Assembly: GCA_022575985.1 (NCBI GenBank)
Contig: JAKSXM010000014.1
Coordinates: forward strand, 6,262,001 to 6,326,000
Source of the DNA: Anagrus nilaparvatae
Lineage: Eukaryota > Arthropoda > Insecta > Hymenoptera > Mymaridae
Direction: 5' to 3'
DNA: 64,000 nucleotides
The number at the start of each line of letters is the position of its first letter. The stretch's first letter is position 1. The translations under genes and the position numbers were made by a program. Under the pieces are notes generated by a model that did not search any database, had not been told where the DNA came from, and saw only the letters and a program-made list of their open reading frames with translations. This document shows, in pieces, positions 55,431 through 64,000 of the stretch.

Positions 55431-57119
55431 AAAATTAATTATTAAGATTTTCAAAAAGTCTCTTAAAATCAACAAAAATATTTTTCATCTATTTTTTTGT
55501 ATAAGATCTATGTATTTTATAAAAACAGAATTTTCGGTTAAGAAAAGATTCAAAATCATGTAAAACACTGATTACTAATTTATCAAACTGTTGTTAATTA
55601 ATAAATTTGCTTTTAGATATGCCAAGCCAAAAATTCTCCTCCGATCCAAAAAAAGAGATGCAAGCTATTTTTGTCGATATTAAAAATTTGAAGAGAAAGA
55701 CTTTTTTTAAAGACATAAACTAAGTAACAATTAGCTTTCCTTGGAGATTTAAAACGTTTAATCAAATCAAAAGCTATTAAAACTATTTTACTCTCCTGTT
55801 TTTGGAGATAAAAATTTTCATCTTTTCAAACTCCTAAAATCGAAAAAAATATCTTGCATCTCTTTTTCTGTATCAGAACTTTCTATTTTATAAAAACATA
55901 TTTTTTGGTTCAGAAAAGATTCAAGTTCATGTACATAACTGTTTACTAAATTTATTTAATTTTTGTTATTCCTAGTTGTTATTTAATAAATAGACTTGCT
56001 GCTAAGATATGCCAAGCCAAAAAATTCTTATCCGATCCAAAAAAAGAGATGCAAGTTATTTTTGTCGATATTAAAAATTTAAAATTCTAATCTGTATTTT
56101 TTACTTGGTCAATAAGGAACTATCTGTTGTTTTTTGTAAAGTTCAATTTATTACATTTGTCTAGTGTGCGACAGTTTCGACAATCTTATTATTGTCCTTT
56201 TCAAGCAATTCATCATAGTATTTAGTCATAATTTTTATTAAAATAACATAGAGGTGCATCCTTAATACATAAACCACATCTTTTTAACAAAGTTTCTTCA
56301 GATAACATAATAAAATTTTAAAATTAATCAACAAAAAGTAAATCATTCCTTTGTTATTATTTGCACCATTTTGTCCGCAGACAAAATTAATTTTGATTAA
56401 TTTTAAAATTTTATTATGTTATCTGAAGAAACTTTGTTAAAAAGATGTGGTTTATGTATTAAGGATGCACCTCTATGTTATTTTAATAAAAATTATGACT
56501 AAATACTATGATGAATTGCTTGAAAAGGACAATAATAAGATTGTCGAAACTGTCGCACACTAGACAAATGTAATAAATTGAACTTTACAAAAAACAACAG
56601 ATAGTTCCTTATTGACCAAGTAAAAAATACAGATTAGAATTTCAAATTTTAATAGGAACAAAAAATCAATAAGTTTTATAATTTAAAAATTTAAAGAGAA
56701 AGACTTTTTTTAAAGACATAAACTAAGTAACAATTAGCTTTTAAAGATTTAAAACGTTAAAACAAATCAAAAGTTATTAAAACTATTTTAATCTCCTGTT
56801 TTTTGGAGATAAAAATTTTCATCTTTTCAAACTCCTAAAATCGAAAAAAAATATCTTGCATCTCTTTTTCTGTATCAGAACTTTCTATTTTATAAAAACA
56901 TATTTTTCGATTCAGAAAAGATTCAAGTTCATGTACATAACTGTTTACTAATTTATTTAATTTTTGTTATTCCTAGTTGTTATTTAATAAATAGATTTGC
57001 TGCTAAGATATGCCAAGCCAAAAAATTCTCATCCGATCCAAAAAAAGAGATGCAAGCTATTTTTGTCGATATTAAAAATTTGGAGAGAAAGACTTTTTTT
57101 AAAGACTTTTTTGAGTAAC
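55431..57119. repeat. Right array of ~390-bp units in the 14.8-kb element's TIR
   Basis: Inverted relative to 50311-52200, with three to four units (gagaaagac near 55693, 56696 and 57083). Interrupted by the palindromic insert at 56084-56682. Confidence 0.8.
56084..56682. mobile_element. 599-bp insert with 255-bp inverted arms and 13-bp flanking repeat
   Basis: Left arm from attctaatctg and right arm to cagattagaat pair almost perfectly around a ~60-bp centre (~56362). A 40-bp tail follows the right arm. ttaaaaatttaaa occurs at 56071-56083 and 56683-56695. Each arm encodes the same 28-codon peptide outward from the centre (MLSEETLLKRCGLC; 56416-56502 plus its mirror). Confidence 0.6.
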
Positions 57120-57611
57120 AATTAGTTTTTCTTGGAGATTTACTAAAACAAAGCAACTTGTGATTCCTTGATAACGCCTTACTGTGCAAAGCTAAGCGAG
57201 TCTAAATGCTTAATATTCTCTTATAACAGAAGTTGTTTTCAAGTTAAAAATTTTCTTATGTGGTAATGCAGATGGTTCTGAAGTAGAAGAAAAAATACGT
57301 ATTAATTAGTTTCAAATTAATATTAGTTTTAAATAATTTCTGAAACCTCAACCCTTAGTAATTTCTTCAAATCTCTTACACTTGATTTATCTTCTTTTTT
57401 TTTTGTTGATAAGAAACATGTAAAAAAACACGTGCAGTCGAAGCAGAAAAGAATTTTTTAATTCAAGGACATGGTTTGCGTGCCCGAAGCCGACCGACTC
57501 GGAATTCCCCTTTTCTCCCCGAACTCCGAAGATGCCCCCACTTAACGTGCATTTTCCCCTTTTTTAATTTTTTCTAAACCACGCCTTTACATCCCCAGAT
57601 CGAACACGTTG
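57120..57611. repeat. Right TIR of the 14.8-kb element, outer part
   Basis: Matches 42837-43090 and 50075-50310 in inverted orientation and is uninterrupted, so it gives the pre-insertion state of the pogo site. Confidence 0.85.
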
Positions 57612-57613
57612 TA

Positions 57614-57834
57614 TCGTATTAAGACATGTATATATAGATTCTATTATAATTATTCTATTATAATTATTCTATTAATAACAGGGAACTGGAAAGCCTTGGG
57701 AAGTGTTTTTGATGTATATAACTATACTTTAAATAAAAAAAGACTCTATGCTCTTCAACGTAAAATTAAAAACCGTATTCAAAATTTGAAAATGTAAATT
57801 ATAGGAAACTGGAAAGCCAAATTTTTTTTTTGTT
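57614..57834. other. No gene
   Basis: Short tandem ctattataattatt copies and two gggaaactggaaagcc-like copies ~150 bp apart. The 62-codon ORF is not recognisable. Confidence 0.4.
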
Positions 57835-58384
57835 TTTAATTTTGAAGAAATTTTCTTTGTTAATCAAATTTAACTAATTTTACGTATAAATTAGTGCCAA
57901 ATCAATTACATTTATCACATTTTAAAGTACACACAGACACACAAATAAATTATTAAAATTAGAATAAAAATAAGAAAATGAAAAAAATTTTTTTTACCAG
58001 CTTCAAAAATATTTTATAAATTTTTAAAGATACCTCCGTTTTGAATAAAAATTTCAGAGAATACGTAAAAATTAGTGCCGAATCGAATACTATGAAGTGC
58101 GATACGAAAATTTTTCGATAGTCTCGAAATATTTCAATTTTTGTTAAAAATTTTAAAAAATGTTATCAAGTTCAAAAATACTAAAAATTAAATATGTCAA
58201 AATCTACGATAGCTGAGCAGAAAATCTATGGCCTATGTCACCCGCAGACTTTTTTTCTTTATTTTGATACCAGTTTGATACCAATCGGTTCGGCAATTCT
58301 TGCGTCTTTAGCGTACAAACAGACAAACAAACAGACAAACAAACAAATAAATTTTCAAATATATATAGTATTAAGATTAAGATA
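57835..58384 (+). mobile_element. Family B repeat, copy 3 (5'-truncated)
   Basis: Matches the 3' ~500 bp of copy 1, ending in an acagacaaacaaac tract and tatatatagtattaaga. Confidence 0.55.
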
Positions 58385-58757
58385 TAGTAAAAAATTTAAA
58401 AAAAAAATGATAAAATTTTAAAGTCTTGAATAAAAATTTTAGAGAATACGTAAAAATTAGTGCTGAATTGAATACTATGAAGTGCTATAGCAAAATTTTT
58501 CGATAGTTTTGAGATATTTCAATTTTTGATAAAATTTTTAATAAATGTTATCAAGTTCAAAAATACTTAAAATTAAATATCTCAAAAACTACGATAGCTA
58601 ATCAGAAAATATAGGGCCTATGTCACCCGCATTTTTTTTTTCTTCATTTTGACGCCGGTTTCATGCCAATCGGTACGGTGGTTCTTGAGTCATTAGGGTA
58701 CAGACAAACAGACAAACAAACAAATAAATTTTCAAATGTATATAGTATTAAGATATA
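58385..58757 (+). mobile_element. Family B repeat, copy 4 (5'-truncated, tandem with copy 3)
   Basis: A second 3' part directly behind copy 3, with the same ccaatcggtacggtggttct block and tail. Confidence 0.55.
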
Positions 58758-58879
58758 TACATATTTTATTTATAAAAATTATTTTTTTTTATGTTTAAAA
58801 TTTTTATAATAAATTAAAAATATTAATATTTTTAATATAAAATAAATATACTTCATTAATTAAACAATTAATTAATTAA
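58758..58879. other. AT-rich spacer
   Basis: No feature seen. Confidence 0.4.
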
Positions 58880-59686
58880 TCAAAACTTTTATTTTTATAG
58901 AAACTCCAGCTACCGCCAGCTCCAGTGATATCTTATTTCAGTGTAGACCGAGCATCCTAGGCATCTTTCATAAACCAGTGATTGTATAAAATATATGTCA
59001 AAGCCATATGACGACTAATTTACCTATCTCAGGTATAAGTGGTAAAAATTTAATAAACTTGCAAAAAGGTAGTTATATTGCAAATTAAACCTATCCTAGA
59101 TCTGTTTTTGATTATTTCATAACGGTTCAAGCATATATTTTACTAAAAGTTTCTTCATATAGGCCAACAGCTGATTCGAACACTGAAAAATTGGCCCATA
59201 TTTTGGACTTATCTTTGGCTGATCCTTGATTTTGCAAACGAGGTCAAATTGAGATACTTCTTAGTACTTCAGTTCACGGTTCCATAATTGATCAAGATGT
59301 ATGACGAGGAGCTGAAAATGAACCTATTGCTACAAAAACCAAGCATAGTTATATTATTTCAGGCAATGCTGAAATGAATTCAAATTATTGGTATACAATC
59401 TGTGAAGGGCCCGAATCTTCAGTTTTTCTTGATTTGGAGCGTTTCTGAAGGTAAGAAGAGATCAATGATCTTCCTTCTAATTTGCTGAAAAGTTGAGCAG
59501 GAGTGCAAAAATTACTTTCTAAATACTTATTCCAGAGTGCCCAAAGGGAGATATGTAGTACGGATTTCTTTCAAAATTAAAAATATGGAAAATTTTTAGT
59601 TTCCTGAATTTTTGCGGTGGCTAAAACGATATTATTAAGAATAAAAAAACGTTTTTTAAATGATCCAATTTTTAGTGATATATATA
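58880..59686 (+). pseudogene. BEL/Pao pol: protease to pre-RT region, broken
   Basis: In changing frames it encodes RGQIEILLSTSVHGSII, ENEPIATKTKHSYIISG, LDLERF, CKNYFLNTYSRVPKGRYVV, and AKTILLRIKKRFLNDPIFSD, in the order seen between protease and RT of BEL/Pao elements. It continues the gag/protease remnant that ends at 41812. Confidence 0.7.
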
Positions 59687-60858
59687 TGTCGCAGTATTTT
59701 AGACATTTTAGTATAATAGGCTATTATCCGTATTTTAGAAAAATAAAACATTTAAATTCACATTTTGCCTATGATACTAAAATTTTTAGTATTATAGCCT
59801 ATTATACGTGTTTTAGCCTATAATACTGACGAAGCGCCGTATTTTAGATAGAAATTAAATTTTTTTCTAGTTTACTATAATAAAAATTCAAACGCGCGCC
59901 AAATATAAAGTAAATATTTTATTTATTTATTTCGTGTACATTTATTTTCAAAATATTTTATTTTACACAAATTGTTATTTATTTCCTGATGAAATATTGA
60001 ATTCCTTGGAGACGGAAGAAGACCTTGACGAAGCTCTTAAAGAATATAATGTTTTGCAAATGATAAATGATGACGATGATAAAGATTCAGATTTAGATTT
60101 AAAAGCCTGTGAAGATTGTAAAGAAAATTTTTTACCAGTTGGAACCAGTAAGTTATGTAACTTATGTGAAAGACAAAAAGATTTGAATGATACTCGCAGT
60201 GATTGTTATAAAAGGCAAAAAATAGCAGCTGATAAAATGATAAATACCACAGAAAATTGAAAATAACGTTTATCAGATTGGTACAAAAGATGGGGTAATA
60301 AAAGGCTGTTTCCCACGAACAGAAGTACAAAAATGTGCCTCAAAGTTTATTTCCATTATCGATGTACCTAGAAAAAGCATAGTATCCTTGAGAGAAGCTG
60401 CAGCCAAGCAATCGCTTACGGGAGGTCAAGGTTATAAAAAATGTAATTGTAGAGCTTCTGCAAAACAATGTTCTACAAATAGGTGTAATTGCTATAAATC
60501 TGGGGTTTTATGTAGTTCTAGGTGTCATTTAAGTGGTCCTTGTACAAATAAATAAAAATTTCTAATCATTATTATATTATAAGATGTAATAAAAAAAGTT
60601 AATGTAAATTTCAACGAAATAAATAAATAACATATTTACTTTAAAAATGGCGCGCGTTTGAATTTTCACTATAGTAAACTAGAAAAAAATTTAATTTCTA
60701 AAATACGGCGCTTCGTCAGTATTATAGGCTAAAACACGTATAATAGGCTATAATACTAAAAATTTTAGTATCATAGGCAAAATGTGAATTTAAATGTTTT
60801 ATTTTTCTAAAATACGGATAATAGCCTATTATACTAAAATGTCTAAAATACTGCGACA
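59687..60858 (+). mobile_element. 1.17-kb Ginger-like DNA element with ~210-bp TIRs
   Basis: Ends tgtcgcagtattttagac and its inverse (TGT...ACA), flanked by TATA-rich sequence that obscures the target duplication. TIRs extend to ~59898 and from ~60648 (cgcgcg at the inner edge). The interior encodes only a C-terminal part of an integrase-type transposase. It sits between two BEL/Pao pol pieces. Confidence 0.65.
59934..60555 (+). pseudogene. Ginger/KRBA2-type integrase, C-terminal domains only
   Basis: Two overlapping frames. Frame 1 (to TGA 60258) has an acidic linker (DDDDKDSDLD) and a CEDC...CNLC zinc pair followed by a KRQKIAADKMI helix. Frame 2 (to TAA 60555) has VYQIGTKDGVIKG, a VSLREAA motif, and the Cys-rich tail CNCRASAKQC...NRCNCYKSGVLC...CHLSGPC. 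This layout is known at the C terminus of KRBA2/Ginger-type integrases, after the DDE core. The core is deleted and a frameshift separates the two parts, so it cannot transpose itself. Confidence 0.65.
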
Positions 60859-61390
60859 TATATATATATATATTTTATACAATACTATGAAAAACTAGTC
60901 ATATGACTAAAAATAATCATTTTTTACACTTTTTATTATCCTATTTCTTACTCCATCACGGTGTGTTTAAGTAAAATGCTGTAATTACAAAATTACGAAC
61001 CGTGATTAATAGTTTTGCCAAAGATTAAAATAAAATTTTTATTATTGATATAACGCACACAAGTGCTAAGATGTTACCTGATTTGGCAGAGCTATTAATG
61101 CATTGGAAAATGTACCGTTTTGTTTTCGCTTCTGATATTCTTCAAATGTTTCATCAAATACTTGTTCATGAGAAAGATCGTAAATATCAGTAGATAGGCT
61201 AGATATCGTTAACAGCCCCAATTATTAATTCTGAGACTTTTATGGATGATGTCATTTCTGGTTGTCATTCTTTAGAAGAAGCCCTAGCCAAAAAATCTGA
61301 TCTGATAAAAATTGCGTTACATAATAGGATGACAAATCATAAGGCATTGCTGAATTTTCCTCTATCTATATACATTATAAGTACCCTATG
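60859..61390 (+). pseudogene. BEL/Pao reverse transcriptase, broken
   Basis: AELLMHWKMYRFVFASDILQ holds the first catalytic Asp (SDI). MFHQILVHEKDRKYQ follows. After stops comes ETFMDDVISGCHSLEEAL, the second catalytic box with FMDD in place of YVDD. It directly continues 58880-59686 once the Ginger-like element is removed. Confidence 0.7.
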
Positions 61391-63050
61391 AATTTTTCTA
61401 TTAATATTAGTCAATATTAATAAAGATTTTTCTTTTTTGCATAATTTTTATAAATTTTACATCAGTTTTTTTTAATTATTAATATTTCTTATTTTTATTA
61501 TAATAAACTATTATTATTATTACAATAAATTAATGTATTTGAGAAAAGGAAACAAAGATTTAAGAAGAACTTTTTTCACTTTTTGATTTGAATACAAGGT
61601 CTTTTTGTTAAAACTTCTAGTAGTGAAAAATCAGTTTGTACCAAAAATTGTAATAAAGTATGTTGTTAATGAGAAAAAGGTTTATTTTTAAAGAATAAAT
61701 TAAAAACGAAAGCAATAAGATTCTCTTTCCAAAGCAGCTGTCAATGTGCACTCTATTATATAAATATACAAATAAATTTTGGATTATAGTATTATAATTT
61801 TTCAAACCTTAGTAAAATTTCCTCAGGATTCCTATCTTACCTATAGTTTTCCAAAATACATACACAAAAAGAAGCAAATGGAAAAGTTCATTTTGCAATT
61901 TTTAAGACTCTTTTTTATATGAGTTATTCTATATTTTCAATATAAAAAATTATTATTTAATGTATTACAATTGTATCATTTTTTAAAAAAAAGACGCAAT
62001 TCCAAAAGTTAACTTTTCATCTTCAGGTTTATCTCTATTAATGAGAAAGATAAAATTATATTAAAAAAATTTTTGAACATTGTTTACGTCAATGCTGCAT
62101 AGTCGAGCAACTTAATAATAACAAATTTACTTTATAATTTTATAAAATCTAACGTGTATTATTTGAAAGATAACGAAAATAATAACAATTTGATACATAA
62201 TAATAATACAAAAAATACATTCATCTGTATGTGTAAATAATTTAAACTATAAATATGACTAGATAAGAACCTGTTTTCAAGGTATTTCAATAAATTTTGC
62301 TTATAAATTTATAAAATTTAATAACCATGGTCCGCCCCGTGAATGGTTCTCATTGAGTGTAATATTAATGTTAATATTTATCGTAAAGAAATAAGAAACA
62401 AATTAAAAAGTTAGTAGTTATTTTAAATAAAAGTTTATGTATTGAAATATTTATGTAATTTTTTTTGTATTTTAATGCATAGGACTTTAAAAAAAAGCCT
62501 ATCTTAGCAATTTCTCTCACATGCGCTTCTCAAAAAAAATTTGTTGACCCCGGATTCGGATAGCCATGGAAATTTATTATCCGAATCTAAGAGGAAAAAG
62601 TTTTTCATGTTAATGGCAGTTTTTAACAGAAAAAATAAGAAAAATTATCCGTTATTTTTTTTGCTTTTTTTATAAGAGTCCAAAACACAAAAATGGCTGC
62701 CAAAAATCAAGACTACGCTTTGAGGAAGCTAAAAATTGGACTGTAGACTTATTTTTGGTAGTCCTTTTAGAAAAAAACTAGGACAGTAGTGAAGATCCCG
62801 TCATACATTTCATACACGCTTCATTTAAATCTACCCATATATAAGTTTGATATATTTTAATGATTCGGGGTCCATTAGTTTATGTGTCTCCAACAAAATG
62901 CATTTTGGATTTTTGAAAACAATAATCTGATATTTAAATTAAATTTCTATCTTTGCTAAAATCTAATTCTACGTTAAAATATGATTTTCAAGATTATAAG
63001 TACCTGAGAGTAACAAAATGTATGACAAAATATTAAAAAAAAATTCGGTA
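61391..63050. other. AT-rich sequence, no gene
   Basis: No coding signal or clear repeat structure. A gattcggatag...tatccgaatc inverted pair lies at ~62555-62587. Confidence 0.4.
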
Positions 63051-64000
63051 TTATAATTTTTATTTTAAGTAAATTAATTTGGTGATGCATAAAAAAAACG
63101 CTGCCAAGTGATTGGTACTATGGTTCCTCATTAACAATAGCAAAATATTTATAATGGTCTATTTTATCTAATAAAAATTATAATTTGAGATATCAGTATT
63201 TCATAAAAAAAAGTTAAATACCGTATTTTAAAAGAAAAAAAATGTTGCTGTGAGTTAATGTTTTTTATTTAACAAATTTTTAGAAAAAAATTTTCAATAA
63301 ACTAGGTATTACACTTAAAAAAAAAACAATATTACAGATTTTTTAATTTTTTTGTTTTATTAATATTGAGAAAAAAATTTTGAAAAAATTTGGTATCAGA
63401 TCCAAAAAATTACTATGAATAAGCTTTCTAAAACTAGTACTCTCATAGAAATTAATTAGGTACTCACACCGTGCTTGAACGTACCGGAAAGTTGACCTAA
63501 AATGACGACAAAATCGGCTTAGGCAGAATTTTAATATATATTTTTTTACGTCGATTCCTTCCTACTAGAAAATCCGAGCTGCTCGTCTGCCCGAATTTCA
63601 TGGGACCTATAATTGCATATTTTAAGTTTTTTTAAATTAATGACTTAAATGGCCGCCAAAATTTTATTTCTTCATAAAAATAACTTCTATTGGTCTCAAA
63701 AATTTTTTACAAGCCTCACGCTTCCAACAATTGCTTACTCGTCTCTTTTCATTGATCTGTTTTCAAAATATAATAATTTAAGGTCAGAGTCCCAATTTAA
63801 GAATTTTGTAAAAAAATAATTTTTATCATTATCTTTGAAAAACTATATCTCGGAAACTATTCAATGAAAAGAGTTTAGTAAAAATTTTTTAAAAAATTTA
63901 AGCTTATAGAAAATTTTTGAGACCTATAAAACAAATTTTCATGAATAATTATAATTTTAGCAATAATTTAAAAATTGGTCATTTTAGGCTAAAAATGGGG
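63051..64000. repeat. Family C repeat sequence at the window's right end
   Basis: 63115-63190 matches ~3085-3150, 63380-63450 matches ~7735-7810, and 63660-64000 matches ~1450-1960, all in direct orientation. It probably starts another foldback that continues beyond the window. Confidence 0.6.

Larger units (their letters stand above)
42837..57611. mobile_element. 14.8-kb Tc1/mariner-type element with two genes and giant tandem-repeat TIRs
   Basis: Ends caacgtgttcgatc and gatcgaacacgttg with TA on both sides (42835-42836, 57612-57613). The left TIR (42837-43090 continuing at 50075-52200) and the right TIR (~55430-57611) are built of a unique ~700-bp outer part and ~390-bp tandem units. Inside are a MADF gene (52669-53146, minus) and a DDE transposase gene (53813-54999, plus). 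A pogo-type element (43091-50074) splits the left TIR and a 599-bp palindromic insert splits the right TIR. Without the pogo-type insert the element is ~7.8 kb, large for the superfamily. Confidence 0.75.

Noticed and set aside
42837..57611. Polinton/Maverick, because of size and long TIRs
   Set aside because: No polymerase, integrase, ATPase or capsid genes; TA target duplication and a Tc1/mariner-type DDE gene point elsewhere.

Overview
This window looks like a transposon graveyard from an AT-rich arthropod genome, most likely an insect. That reading rests on the mix of element types: R1-like and Jockey/CR1-like non-LTR retrotransposons, Penelope-like elements (PLEs) with GIY-YIG nuclease and hammerhead ribozyme motifs, BEL/Pao, piggyBac, pogo and Tc1/mariner-type transposases with short spliceosomal introns, a MADF gene, and Helentron-like repeats. 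A hymenopteran host is possible but is only a guess. I recognise no host housekeeping gene and no cellular RNA gene. Bacterial features such as operons and ribosome binding sites do not apply.

Layout. 1-7.9 kb: a chain of nested palindromes (family C) bounded by ~450-bp inverted repeats and carrying two opposed copies of a Helentron/HINE-like repeat (family H). 8.0-9.4 kb: a 5'-truncated PLE between inverted termini. 9.4-13.2 kb: degenerate ~130-bp tandem repeats with a 1.65-kb palindrome. 13.7-22.8 kb: a head-to-head PLE pair with ribozyme motifs at both outer ends, interrupted by a 447-bp MITE and by an R1-like retrotransposon with an 853-codon ORF flanked by 955-bp direct duplications. 22.9-28.1 kb: a dispersed repeat (family B), an LTR-like segment, microsatellites and minisatellites. 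28.2-31.9 kb: family H copies, an apparently twin-primed non-LTR fragment and a PLE pseudogene. 32.6-37.7 kb: a foldback element containing a Harbinger-type MITE and a family H copy that itself holds an R1-like insertion with a 15-bp target duplication. 38.1-40.8 kb: a piggyBac-like relic with two family H copies in and beside it.

40.8-61.4 kb is one BEL/Pao element split by a stack of insertions. A family B repeat lies between its gag and pol remnants. A 14.8-kb Tc1/mariner-type element (42837-57611) sits in that repeat, a 7-kb pogo-type element (43091-50074) sits in one terminal repeat of the 14.8-kb element, and a 1.17-kb Ginger-like element (59687-60858) sits in the BEL pol. The window ends in another stretch of family C.

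The most unusual items are: (1) the 14.8-kb element, which has ~2-kb terminal repeats built of ~390-bp tandem units and two divergent genes, an intact spliced MADF-type DNA-binding protein and a decayed D-D-41-D transposase; (2) the pogo element, whose 2428-bp arms have equal length because promoter and N-terminal coding sequence seem to have been copied into the opposite arm; (3) the seven-copy family H, whose insertion point can be read from an empty site; and (4) a Ginger-like element that keeps only the C-terminal Cys-rich part of the integrase. Most coding sequences are broken. The MADF gene and the 853-codon R1-like ORF are the best-preserved.
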